A stretch of DNA of 64,000 nucleotides from Polytrichum commune (taxonomy: Eukaryota > Streptophyta > Polytrichopsida > Polytrichales > Polytrichaceae), in contig OX485807.1 of assembly GCA_950295325.1 (NCBI GenBank), positions 47,710,440-47,774,439 on the forward strand. The letters are read 5' to 3'. Position 1 is the first letter of the stretch; each line of letters begins with the position of its first letter. Under the pieces are notes generated by a model. It ran no database searches. It worked only from the letters and a program-made list of their open reading frames with translations, and had not been told where the DNA came from. Of this stretch, positions 53,843 through 64,000 are shown piece by piece. A program made the translations under genes and the position numbers.

Positions 53843-54259
53843 TTAGAAGGCGGCGGCACCAAAGAACACAAGTGCGCTCACGATCGAAGCAGCGGCCAAA
53901 GAGGGCCCCAATGAAGCGGCACCTGAAACAGCCACCGAAGGTCCAGGGCCCATGCTCATGTTAGGACCGGAGACAGGGGAATGCACTGGTGCCTTCGCTG
54001 GAGACATGGAGGGAGTCATCACCGGAGACGGCACGGGGCTTGGCACTGGCTCACCGTGAGGTGCATACATAGGAGATCCCTTGGGTGCCCACGTAGGCTC
54101 GGCCACATATGGACCAGGAGCTCCAACTGGAGGCGACACGGGAGCACCCTTGGGACTGTAACCCGGAGTGTAAGCATACGACTGCGCAAGCACGGCCGGA
54201 GAGCTCAAAAGGACAAGGACCACTGCAAAGCTCACCATAGCGGATACCCTTGAAGCCAT
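53843..54259 (-). CDS. AGP7: Met/Pro-rich classical arabinogalactan protein
   Basis: 138 residues from MASRVSAMV (ATG complementary to 54257-54259). The open frame extends 33 codons upstream, but that part is not signal-like. Signal peptide 1-25 ends SSPAVLA, as in AGP6, with mature Gln26. The mature domain has YTPGYSPKGAPVSPPVGAPG, repeated WAPKGSP/YSPKGAP units with Lys, EPVPSPVPSP, and Met-rich MTPSMSPAKAP and NMSMGPGP. Lys and Tyr are unusual beside AGP2-AGP5 and give a more basic, possibly cross-linkable backbone. The GPI signal is SLGPSLAAASIVSALVFFGA, then AAF. It is closest to AGP6 by signal peptide. It begins the minus-strand AGP run. Confidence 0.82.
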   Translation of the reverse strand: MASRVSAMVSFAVVLVLLSSPAVLAQSYAYTPGYSPKGAPVSPPVGAPGPYVAEPTWAPKGSPMYAPHGEPVPSPVPSPVMTPSMSPAKAPVHSPVSGPNMSMGPGPSVAVSGAASLGPSLAAASIVSALVFFGAAAF

Positions 54260-54864
54260 TGTAAACCAAATCACTTCGCTAAACAAACTCCACTCACTTT
54301 CCAGCAAGAAACACCGCAATGTGATCAAGACACGGCAGAGGCAGTGAGGTTCAAGCACTTGTGGGCGAAGAAATCCAAGCAGCTACTTGCAGTATAGGAC
54401 AAGAGAATGCTAGATCTGTCAGTCTCCGTCCTTGGCTGGAGCTTTATAGGTTATTCCAAGTCGGAGCTCCTGTAGTAGTGCCTGTTCGGGAGAACAGGTT
54501 ACCTGGAGACAGGCACGAATTAGCAGGAAATAGGTGTCCTACCATGTGACGGTGAGAGAAAGGAGGGATCCCCCTCACCGCCTGCCCCCGCATACTCCGA
54601 TCCCCGCTCGAACGGGCTGCTTCGCGGAAGCTTGCATTGCAGAGCAAATACGGATCACTCGTGCAGATGAATCCGACTGCTCCGGTGTCGGTTGTATTCT
54701 AAAGTTAAACTTATTAGTGATGAGCTCCATAGCAGAAGCTAGCCTGCCTGATGTTACCTGCGCGTACAACGGCTCATTTGCCAGGAAACATCAAAGCTAA
54801 CGGACCGATCGTATCGGTATCGGCATGCACCAGCAGTAGGAATGCCACCCGCACTCGACATGAC

Positions 54865-55068
54865 CTATGCCTCCCACCGCACGGTACATACAGTGCAGCT
54901 CCTTGCTCGCCAAATGGCCCTGTTGGCCTGTGGAGTGTCGTTGAAGAAATCTCGTCGAAGTATGTAAGTAATTACTGGTACGTAAGTTAGGTCACCACTG
55001 CCATCCTGGATGATCGGAGCAGAGCCTTGTTTCTTGTTCAGTCTCCACGGCACTCCGAGATCATGCAA
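54865..55068 (-). other. Protein-like fragment with a diverged second copy
   Basis: 67 codons including LHDLGVPWRLNKKQGSAPII and LTYVPVITYILRRDFF. A decayed related sequence lies at about 55560-55700, also minus (both contain a GACCTAACTTAC word and a TGTGGAAG-TTGCATGA word). Duplication of a coding-like segment suggests an old exon, but I do not recognise it. Confidence 0.25.
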
Positions 55069-57018
55069 CTTCCACAGACTTTAATTCACCAACTTCATTG
55101 ACTGGACAACCAACGAGAGGAGGAGAAGAGAGGAGAGTCGAATGACGAGCCAGAGGCAACGACGAGACATCCACGTACTCAAAAGTTGGTTCTTAGTCAT
55201 AACCGATCAGCGTTGGCACATAATTTGGGAATTATGGATGATATTGTATCTCCGTGGATGGAAATTTGTGCTGAGTTTTGATAACCCTTCTGTTCTTGGA
55301 TGAACAATCGATTATGAAAACTGTAAGATCTGTCGTTTGGGAATTTTGTTTCGTAACATCTACTAAGGGGGTAATAATAAAATCTTGCTCATATAGATTG
55401 TTGCTTATCCATTTCAATTTGATCTTACTAGACTAATCGATGTTTTTGACCCTATTTAAGGGTTCATTTGGCCTTAAATAGAAATTTATGTATTCTACAA
55501 TAATGATCATGATTCTCACCCTCCCATCCCATGGTTCGTCGTACCCCACATTAGGTGTTTGAACATCACCGGCTCTATGTTTGGTATCTTGTCAAAGTAA
55601 TTAATGTATGTAAGTTAGGTCTCTACAGCCCTTCGAGAATCTTGATGATCACCACACACACAAAGGTCATGCAAAGCTTCCACATAACTTATCAACTAAT
55701 CAAAAATGAAATACTTGTGTTTGGTATTCATGTTCGTGTGCATATCCTTTTCAGGGGTCTAGAATGTGTGGCCAAGGATTTGTGCCACTCAAGTATGTTG
55801 AAGTTGAACACGTTGGGAACCCCTTACAACTGAAAGATTCCTTTTCATAGCAAATTTGATCACGGATTTAGCACTAGGGACTCCAAATTAGTCTTATGAG
55901 ATTATGTTGGAATTAATCAACCATAAACATGCACATGATAGTTTTTTAATTAGACCACCTTACTTGAGTAGCATGAATCCTAGGCCTCAAGGTGCATTGC
56001 GATATGTGTCACTCATGCAAGAGCGTCCAGTAAAAAACCTATTTCATACAAATTTGTGATTGATTCATCCCACTTAATCTCACTAAACTCAACCAGGGTT
56101 TTTATTGTTAATCAATGGCCATATTGTACATATGATTTTAGCTATTAGGTGTTCCCAAGTTTGTACCTTCAACTTACATAAAGTGTGTTGGAGCTTTGTT
56201 GTGTCTAGATCCATCTTAGATGACACAACTCTAGGGTTGAGGACCATTTCATTCCAACCTACCGACACTTTCGACCTTTCGCATTTGAATGTGTAGGAGG
56301 TACAATCGTATGCAAATAGTTCTCCACGTCCTCACATGGAACAACTTTCGAATCATCAAAGTGTACGTAATAGTTGGTCATATTTGTTTTGATGCATTTT
56401 CCTTGAGAAATGTCTCAATGATATGGATAACAACAAAGGATTAGGCAATATTAAAATTTTAAATTTTACCATTACAAATCGAATTGAATGAGACATCAAA
56501 ATGGATCCATCAACTTCGAGCATCCATCAATCCATAGAACATGAAAGGCGTCCCAATCTTGCCGCCAAAAATTTCCATTTTTATTATGTGTTGCAATGTT
56601 GTTGTTGTTTTTAAAATTTAGATTATGTTGCAACATTGTTTCTTTTGGTATTTAAAATTTTTATTATGAAAGTCGACTAAAGATGCACAACCCCATGTTT
56701 ACCTATCATGGATATTCTAAACAATTTTATAAATTGTGAACCACATAGTTTTAAACATGAGATTATTCAAATGGTACAACTTGTTACGTGGGCTCCCTGT
56801 ATACCCTCGAATTATTTTCAAATCTCTCCCAAGATCCATCTTACTCAATTTGAATATGAGTAAATTCTATGACAAAAAGTGATGCATATTTGAACAAAGT
56901 GCACCATCTGAACAATGTTATGAAGCTCCCCAAACATGTCATTGTGTTCCATGTGAAATTTCCTTTGGTTAAACTATGGCATGTTACTTGTCATGTATAT
57001 GGTCTCGCAATCATGAAA

Positions 57019-57272
57019 GTAGGATTTAAGTATATTTGGATTTATGCATGAATTATGGACAATTCCAAAAGCATTTACCTATCACTTACACAAGATTGCA
57101 AAACTACACGAATATGGTGGTTGGCAAACATGGAATACAAACAATTGAAGTTGTGGTTTGTTGTCTTGTTGTGTTGTTGCTTTTGATGTTGTCATTTGAT
57201 GTTTTTGTCCCCACAAGTGCATATGCCTTATTATTTTTGGACAAGTGGTTAGTCCAAATATACTCAAATGTC
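57019..57272 (+). mobile_element. MITE of the TTTAAGTATATTTGGA family, copy 3
   Basis: Starts TAGGATTTAAGTATATTTGG and ends with the complement of TTGACATTTGAGTATATTTG. The interior matches 30469-30704, with a longer TTGTTGTGTTGTTGCTTTTG run. Confidence 0.75.
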
Positions 57273-58667
57273 AATCATGAAATTTAATTTAATGCATTAT
57301 TGGTTTGAGTAAGAAATTCCTTATCCCACTTGAAAGGTCAGGCTTGACATAGATGGGTAGACTAAGTGGATGAGTTTTGGAACATACATTCTTTTTTAAT
57401 TGTAAATTATGACCTGATCAAGATATTATGAGAGTCGTGTGGATTACGATTGACTTCAGTTTGCCAATCCAATGAGATATTTGGGCGCAAGCATAGTCAA
57501 GTACCCAACTCCATTACCTTGGATAGGTTTAAGCGGAAGTATTTCAAAAATATATACCAACTTTGAATTTTGTGAAGAAAAAATCATAAACATTTGGAAA
57601 ACACATTGATCTGCAAAGCCACATAATTTATGTTGACAAATTGTTTATCCAAAAAATCTACGTATTCTAGAAGACGGTGCAAGAAGTGTGCAAGTAGTTA
57701 TATTGAACATATAATTGTCTAACATATGTTTTAAATTTTTAAATTTTACAATAAATGGTTATTTTTCTACAAATTTTTGTAATGGTGCCCTCAAGTTTAT
57801 AATGAATTCAAGGGATATGAAGAAAGAAAAAAATCCAACATCAAAATCTTCCAGGTCATGAAATCTATGCCCAAAACCATATTTAGTTATTACCTTTTGA
57901 GCATCTCATCTTGATATTCTACATTTTAGTACCTAACACAACAATAAAGGACGCCATAAGGAAAAATCCAATCTAACCAACACTTTACTACTACTTTTAA
58001 GTGTTTGACCACAAAAAATGATGATTTTAGTATACTAGAGCATTTTTTTTCCACGTACTTGACCGTGCTTGGTCCAATTTGGCATAAATTGGACTACTCT
58101 ACGTGATACCATCCAAACTTGCCAAAGTACATAAAATAGGTCGGACTTCCAAATTTGAGGGTTGAACAATGACGTTGTCAAACATGCAAGCATATTACAT
58201 AGTTATAGAGCAAAGCATGACGTCTTTAACACAAGTCTCCACAAATTAAGCCCTTGGTGTTTGCATGTCTTCTAGGGAGGTAAGTGAGGTTGCCGACCAT
58301 GTGAAGTATTACATAAGACTTCAATTGGTTGAAATTTCCGAGCTTTGTCGGGATGGTTCGCTTATAGAATATTTGAAAATATTAGATCACCGCCAATACA
58401 AGATAGTTTCCCTAAATGCATGTGCGTGATATTGCATTTCTAGAAAGTTGTCTTCATGGTTGTGTGTACCAATTCATAACCATTTTCATTTTCATTTTCA
58501 TTTTTTTTAATTCCATTGACCAATTGTCAAGTTGCGCCCAATTATTTGTCCATATAGGATACGGTCAAAGCCCAACAAAGAGAGAGAGCGGTGAGTGCCC
58601 GCTAAAGTCCTTTGGTCCTACTTAGAACCTTCGGCATGCCGCCATCAATATTTTGCGGAGGAATATT

Positions 58668-59383
58668 AGGGCCATTGCACACACGAGCCGAGAGCCGTGA
58701 CCATGACATTGTGAGAGCCCAAAAGAAAGTGCCCAAAGCCCGTCCCAAGACACCTCCAAAATCATGTAGTGTGGTCACGGATCCTCAAGTGTAGTGTGAA
58801 GTCATATGTGACCAGGCCCTCAACCAAATGCTATTTCAATGAGTTTTCATTCATGCCAGTCTTCACACATGATAAATAGAATAAGGGCTACTTCACACAC
58901 GGAATTGAGTGCACGTGACCATTATACATCATTGGTCTCTCATTGGTGGAAAAGGCGGAGCCAATCCAAGTTCGCTTCACACTACGCTTGAGGGACCAAC
59001 GGAGTATGTGCATGCAAGATGGATGTAAAGTCTACATGGATTCCTACATGGCATCAAATGGATCATGTGTTCATGGTCACTTGGACTATTTTCAAAAACC
59101 ACCTCTTGGAGGTAGGCCTAACACAAAACCGGGAAACCATGGCACTCCGAATGCTCACAACTGTTGATTTATTCTATTTTATCATGTGTGAGGATCCACA
59201 TGAATAGAAAATCACTAAAACAATATTTGGTTGAGGACCCGGTCACATATGACTCCACACTACACTTGAGGATCCGTGACCACACAACATGATTATGGAG
59301 GTGTCTTGGGATGGTCTTTGGTCACTATCTTTTGGCTCTCACGATTTCGTGGTCATGGCTCTTGGCTTGTGTGTGAAGTGGCC
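58668..59383. mobile_element. GGCCACTTCACACAC family, copy A with inverted end fragment
   Basis: 58885-59383 is a 499-bp copy with ends GGGCTACTTCACACAC and the complement of GGCCACTTCACACAC. Abutting it, 58668-58884 is the reverse complement of the right-hand 219 bases (59165-59383), so the whole forms a foldback. There is no coding domain. Confidence 0.8.
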
Positions 59384-59486
59384 TTAAATCAACGGTTGTG
59401 AGTGTTCGGAGTGCCATGGTCTCCCGGTTTTGTGCACAGTTACAGTGAGTGTCACTGCACATGGTAGTGCTTGCAGTCCTCACTAA

Positions 59487-59985
59487 GGGCCACTTCACAC
59501 ACAAGATTGAGGGCCCGTAACAATCTCACTTCAAGCACTCTCGTTGATGAAAAAAGGCGGAGGTGGTCGAAGTTCACGTCACACTATGCTTGAGAGACCA
59601 ACAAAGTAAGTCAATGCAATATGAATGTAAAGTCTACATGGATTCATTCCTACATGGCATCAAATGGATCATGTTTCATGGTCACTTGGACTATTTTCAA
59701 AAACCATCTCTTGGAGGTAGGCCTGACACAAAATTGGGAGACCCTCACACTCCGAAATCTTACAACCGATGATTTATTATAACTTATCATATGCGAGGAC
59801 TCCCCATGAATAGAAATTCCATTGAACTAGCATTTAGTTGAAGGCCCAGTCACATATGACTTCACACTACACTTGAGGGGCCGTGACCACACTCCATGAT
59901 TTTGAAAGTGTCTTGGGACGGCCACTTTCTTTTGGCCTCTCACAATTTCATGGTCACGGCTCTTGGCTTGTGTGTGGAGTGGCCC
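59487..59985. mobile_element. GGCCACTTCACACAC family, copy B
   Basis: 499 bp with ends GGGCCACTTCACACACAAG and CTTGTGTGTGGAGTGGCCC. The interior is colinear with copies A and C (ATGGCATCAAATGGA, TTGGAGGTAGGCCT, ACTTCACACTACACTTGAG). Confidence 0.85.
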
Positions 59986-61823
59986 TCGGTGTAGTGAATG
60001 TCGCCAATATTTTGATTCCATATATTAGGCTACAAATAGGATGAAATCTCCAAAATGTTAATGTTCAAAGAGGGACATATACATTCCTAATAATGGCATC
60101 CATGCTAGGGACTCGAGAAGAGTCGATTTACTAGCGGAAATTGTCAGTAAGCCTGTCGTTTTATTACCAGAGACTTGAATCGGTGCTCCTTTTGGATGGG
60201 TTCACCTTCATTTCATGTGACAGGTTATGCTTTATGTTGCCTTTCGATGTGACGAACAACATCACAAAATACCTCTTAAATGATGGGTTGAGAAAATTTT
60301 AATCTTTTCACACAAAATTGAAGATCAATTTTTTTTTTAAATGAATGTAGAGAAGTTTGAACTTTCGACATTATTTAGTTTAATTTTTTTCTCTTGACAT
60401 GCAAGATTGATGTCAAACTTTATATGCCTTTCTTTTTGCTTGCGAGGGGTGCAAAAAGGAGCATTGACTTGAATGAATGCAATTTTGACTAATTTTTTTA
60501 ACACTTTGGTAGGTTTTGACTGACGAGAGGGGATTATTGCATACGAGCATACCTCTCATTAAAAACATGGAATAATATACATCCCATAGGTTACTTTTTT
60601 GGGTTGACTTGACACACAATTTTAGATTGAAAGACCCCGAACTAGTCTAGTGCAAATAAATCATTTGAGATAAATCAACCACAAACTTATAGGGCGTCAA
60701 GTTTTTATGTTGGATGAATGAAAGGTACACTCATATGCGATAATTCCCCCTTGCAGTTTTATCCCAGTTCATAAGGTGGACCACTCTCATTCCTTTGATG
60801 CTCCGTAAGTTACTTACCCAACTCAGTAGAGTAAGTGCTTAAACCAACCCTTTGACTAATTTGGTTTATTTTTGGAGTCCATTTGGATTAGTGGCATGCA
60901 TGATGAACTTAACAAATTGGTTTAGACATAGTAAAAATATAATAAACTAGAATGCACCACCATACAAATATACAACACATTTATGAAATCACTTAACCCT
61001 AGCTTCCTACATCCCTCCCTAAATCCATCCTTTTTCCCATTGCAAATGACTCCCAAAACTAACCCGACACTTGTCCAAAATCGTCCCCGTGCTCTAGTTA
61101 CAAGATATGGAGGTGATCATAGTGGACACTCTTAGAAAGGGCATTGGAATTAGCACCCTTTATTTTTAGTTTGTGTAGCATCCACACTATAACTAATGGG
61201 GCATTCCCACCTGACATTAGTTAGAAGTAGTTTTAGTCTAAAAGCGGTTTTAGTTATCTAGGGTTCACACATACGGCTCTTTTTAGTGCCGAGCCTAGGT
61301 GGCAAATGATGTGGCATGGCTTAAAAGTGGAGGTTTTAAGCCTCAACCACCGACCCTCCCATTGGTACCTAAACATGAGGCGAGAATATAGGAACTTTAA
61401 AAGTGTCGCCTCCCACCCTTGTGATTGGTTGCTTTTTAGTCTTAGCTATGAGGGCACGAGGAGCTTCATTAACAAAAACCGATGGTAAGATAGGTAAGTA
61501 GTAAGGCATTTGGGGATGGGACAAATACTACCCAACATTCATTGCTTGGTAGATAAAACCATGAACATGTGTGAAAGCTACTTAACTAAAACCTACTTGA
61601 AAATCTCCGGAGCAAGTTCTTGTAGGTGTATTGGGATAGTCGGATGCCTCCGCTATAACCGAGGGAGCTTTACTCGGTTTTTAGGAAATACTTTGGGTCT
61701 TAACTAAAGTCAGGTGGGAAGGGGGCATAAGCTAGGTGTATTTGGTGAACTCTTTCATAAATGATAGTATATTAGTATATGATCCAGCTGTACTATTGCA
61801 ACTTGACACTGAGGTTTCTCAGC
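59986..61823. other. AT-rich spacer, no gene seen
   Basis: Contains a GGATTATTGCATACGAGCAT segment (about 60531) that recurs at about 63703, and no supported frame. Confidence 0.35.
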
Positions 61824-62293
61824 GCCACTTCACACACGAGACTGAGAGCCCGTGACCATCACACTTCAAGCACTCTCATTGGCGGAAAAGGCGGAGCCAG
61901 TCCAAGTTCACTTCACACTACACTTGAGGGACCAACGGAGTATGTGAATGTACGATGGATGTAAAATCTACATGGATTCCCACATGGCATCAAATGGACC
62001 ACGGTTCCTGGTCACTTGGAGGTAGGCCTAACACAAAATTAAGAGACCATGCCACTCTGAACGCTCACAACCGTTGTTTTATTCTATTTTATCTTGTGCA
62101 AGGACCTGCATGAATAGAAATTCGTTGAAGTAGCATTTGGTTGAGGGCCCGATCACATGTGACTTCACACTACACTTGAGAGTCCGTGACCACACTACAT
62201 GATTTTGGAGGTGTCTTGGGACAACCTTTGAACACATTCTTTTGGACTCTCACAATTTCATGGTCACGGCTCTTGGCTCGTGTGTGAAGTGGC
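61824..62293. mobile_element. GGCCACTTCACACAC family, copy C
   Basis: About 470 bp with ends GCCACTTCACACACGAG and CTCGTGTGTGAAGTGGC (17-bp perfect inverted repeats), shortened inside relative to copies A and B by a deletion after GGTCACTTGGA. Confidence 0.85.
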
Positions 62294-64000
62294 CATGAAT
62301 GGCCTCAATCTCCTAAGAAACCTTTGAAAAACAAGTGTTGGCAATGTCAAAAAGATAAAAGGCAATGTCTGAGGATGATTTTGGGCAAAATCGGTCAAAA
62401 TCATAGGTATTTCCAAGTCCAACCAGTTACACATTGTGATCTTTCAAATTTTCTTTGATAATTTTAGGTATATTCCACAAATTCTACTATTCCGGTGGAT
62501 TATTTCCCTGAAGTCTTGAACTTCAATTGGTTATTTCTCAAACTCAATTGGTTCATTTGTAATTGGCGGTCGGTTCTCATGGTTCGTTGGATGAAAAGGG
62601 ACTTTGTTGCCCTTCATGCTAGCATGTAAACGTGTAATGGTAGATCCTGCAGTTGGATTTGGGCAAACCAACCCATACACTCGTTCCTTGTTGGATGCCT
62701 AAATCCTTGCCTGTAAGAAACCAATGTATAGGTTGGTTCACCCCAACCATGTAGTTGCCATGAACATAATTCTCAAAGACGGGACATAAGTAAGTAAGTA
62801 AGTAATTAATTAAGTATCTCTCATCCATCAGGAGAGGGAAGTATATTGTATGCATTGAGTGTACTTCTCATCCATCAAATAAAAAAATAAAAATAAAAAT
62901 AACTTGACCCCACATCTCCACATTTGTCTTATTTTCTACATTAGTACAATGACCTATATATAAACAACTCAATAAATCAAGGTGGATCCATGGAGAACTA
63001 TATTGACACGTGTAAGTAGGTTGCCTTTACAAACAAGTTGCCTCTTGACCCATGCAAATGACCTTGGTTCAATACCAAATTGCAAATTATTATTATTATT
63101 ATTATTCATCCCTATAACAATCACATTAAAATAATACAAAAAAATACATTTCATGTATTTTGATATTGTGGCGATAAACATTCAAAGTAATGTGAAATGT
63201 TGATTAAATTAGCATGGGGCAACCTAATTGCATGTATTGGTGTAGGTAAGGGTTCTAAGTAGTGTTCCCAACCCTTGAGCACAACACATAAGTGCTTGGT
63301 GGAGCTAGCTACAATTTGTGAGTGTGCATGACTCCCAACATCTTGATCAATCTGACTCAATGGTCATAAATGTGAAAAGCCTATGAGGAATTCTAATTAG
63401 TGAACATGGACAAATTTGAGCCAACTCGGTCGCTATCCTTACTTCTTTAACATCAACAGGTTATTTATTGAAATGCTTCGGGTATTCGTTGTATTTAATT
63501 TATAATAGCAAATTTATATAATATGTCTCAGTTCATTTCCATAGAGTTTTGATTTGAGCATGTAATATGGGAAAACGAACCGGTTCATCTGTAACTAGTA
63601 GCCGGTTGTCCTTATTCAATGATTATGATGAGATACGTTATTTCAAGGCGCATCTACCGGCTCACAACTTGTTTAGGTTGATGGTGAGTCATGGAGAGAG
63701 GGGATTATCACATACGAGCATACCTCTCATTCATCCAACATAAAGCCCTTAAATAATATGCAACTCAAATGTTATTAGTTTAGTCAATTTGACATTAGAA
63801 TTAGCTTCAAAGAACATGAATTAGTGCAATGTCATAATTGTTTAATGAGATGTGATATTTCACCAAGCAAAGTCATTTATGTTTTATAAAGTTTGAACAA
63901 TCCATTGAACTTTTGCTAGTGAAATTGTTAATGTCATGAGTGAGACGTTATTGCTTTGTGTCGTTTCGAATAATAACACGCACTAATTGGGATAATCAGT
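62294..64000. other. AT-rich spacer with microsatellites
   Basis: Contains (AAGT)n at about 62788-62803, A-rich runs at 62878-62901 and (ATT)n at about 63088-63106. A segment (63014-63235) is shared with 49453-49625 and includes CCTTGGTTCAATACC, which resembles a Pol III B box, so it may be a tRNA-derived SINE. No gene is supported. Confidence 0.35.

Larger units (their letters stand above)
54260..58667. other. AGP7 5' flank, then gene-poor AT-rich spacer
   Basis: 54260-54600 is likely the AGP7 leader and promoter. A protein-like minus-strand frame lies at 54865-55068 (described separately). One MITE copy is at 57019-57272. The rest shows no supported gene. Confidence 0.4.

Overview
This window looks like nuclear DNA of a land plant. 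The cytosolic-type tRNA-Gly and tRNA-Asn genes, the GPI-anchored arabinogalactan proteins (AGPs), the Ty1/copia remnants, the AAACCCTAA telo-box words and the AT-rich gene-poor spacers all fit that. A moss or other bryophyte is my guess, but nothing here proves the lineage. There are no operons, prokaryotic signals, rRNA genes or CRISPR arrays.

Layout. 1-2.2 kb: broken copia element (minus strand) running off the left edge. 4.5-5.0 kb: diverged MITE. 5.9 kb: AGP1 (plus). 7.7-8.7 kb: unrecognised 341-residue protein with an internal duplication (minus). 12.2-13.3 kb: unrecognised multi-pass membrane protein (plus). 14.9 kb: long near-perfect palindrome. 17.4-19.2 kb: second copia pol remnant (minus). 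20.3-22.7 kb: decayed coding relic, weakly like an amino-methyltransferase. 23.5-30.2 kb: several DNA-transposon derivatives, including one with perfect 31-bp ends, a hAT-type element with an 8-bp target duplication, and a PIF/Harbinger-type element with a TTA duplication. 31.0 kb: small structured insertion with a 13-bp target duplication.

The heart of the window is 32.8-54.3 kb. It holds six more AGP genes (AGP2 plus; AGP3-AGP7 minus) and two orphan AGP 3' ends. AGP4 and AGP5 sit in adjoining tandem units of about 3.5-3.8 kb. AGP2 and an AGP 3' relic at 32.8-33.8 kb are arranged as an old head-to-head pair, now separated by a block carrying two copies of a tRNA-Gly(UCC)/tRNA-Asn(GUU) gene pair. 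AGP2-AGP5 share coding sequence, about 300-550 bp of 5' flank, and a long 3' UTR ending in a small stem-loop beside AATAAA. AGP6 and AGP7 differ in coding sequence but keep traces of that 3' end.

54-64 kb is gene-poor and full of short repeats, including three copies of a family of about 0.5 kb with ends reading GGCCACTTCACACAC. The AGPs should be secreted, O-glycosylated on hydroxyproline and anchored at the outer plasma membrane. Their working together as a dosage or expression-domain family is inference. Local names AGP1-AGP7 are used only within this annotation.
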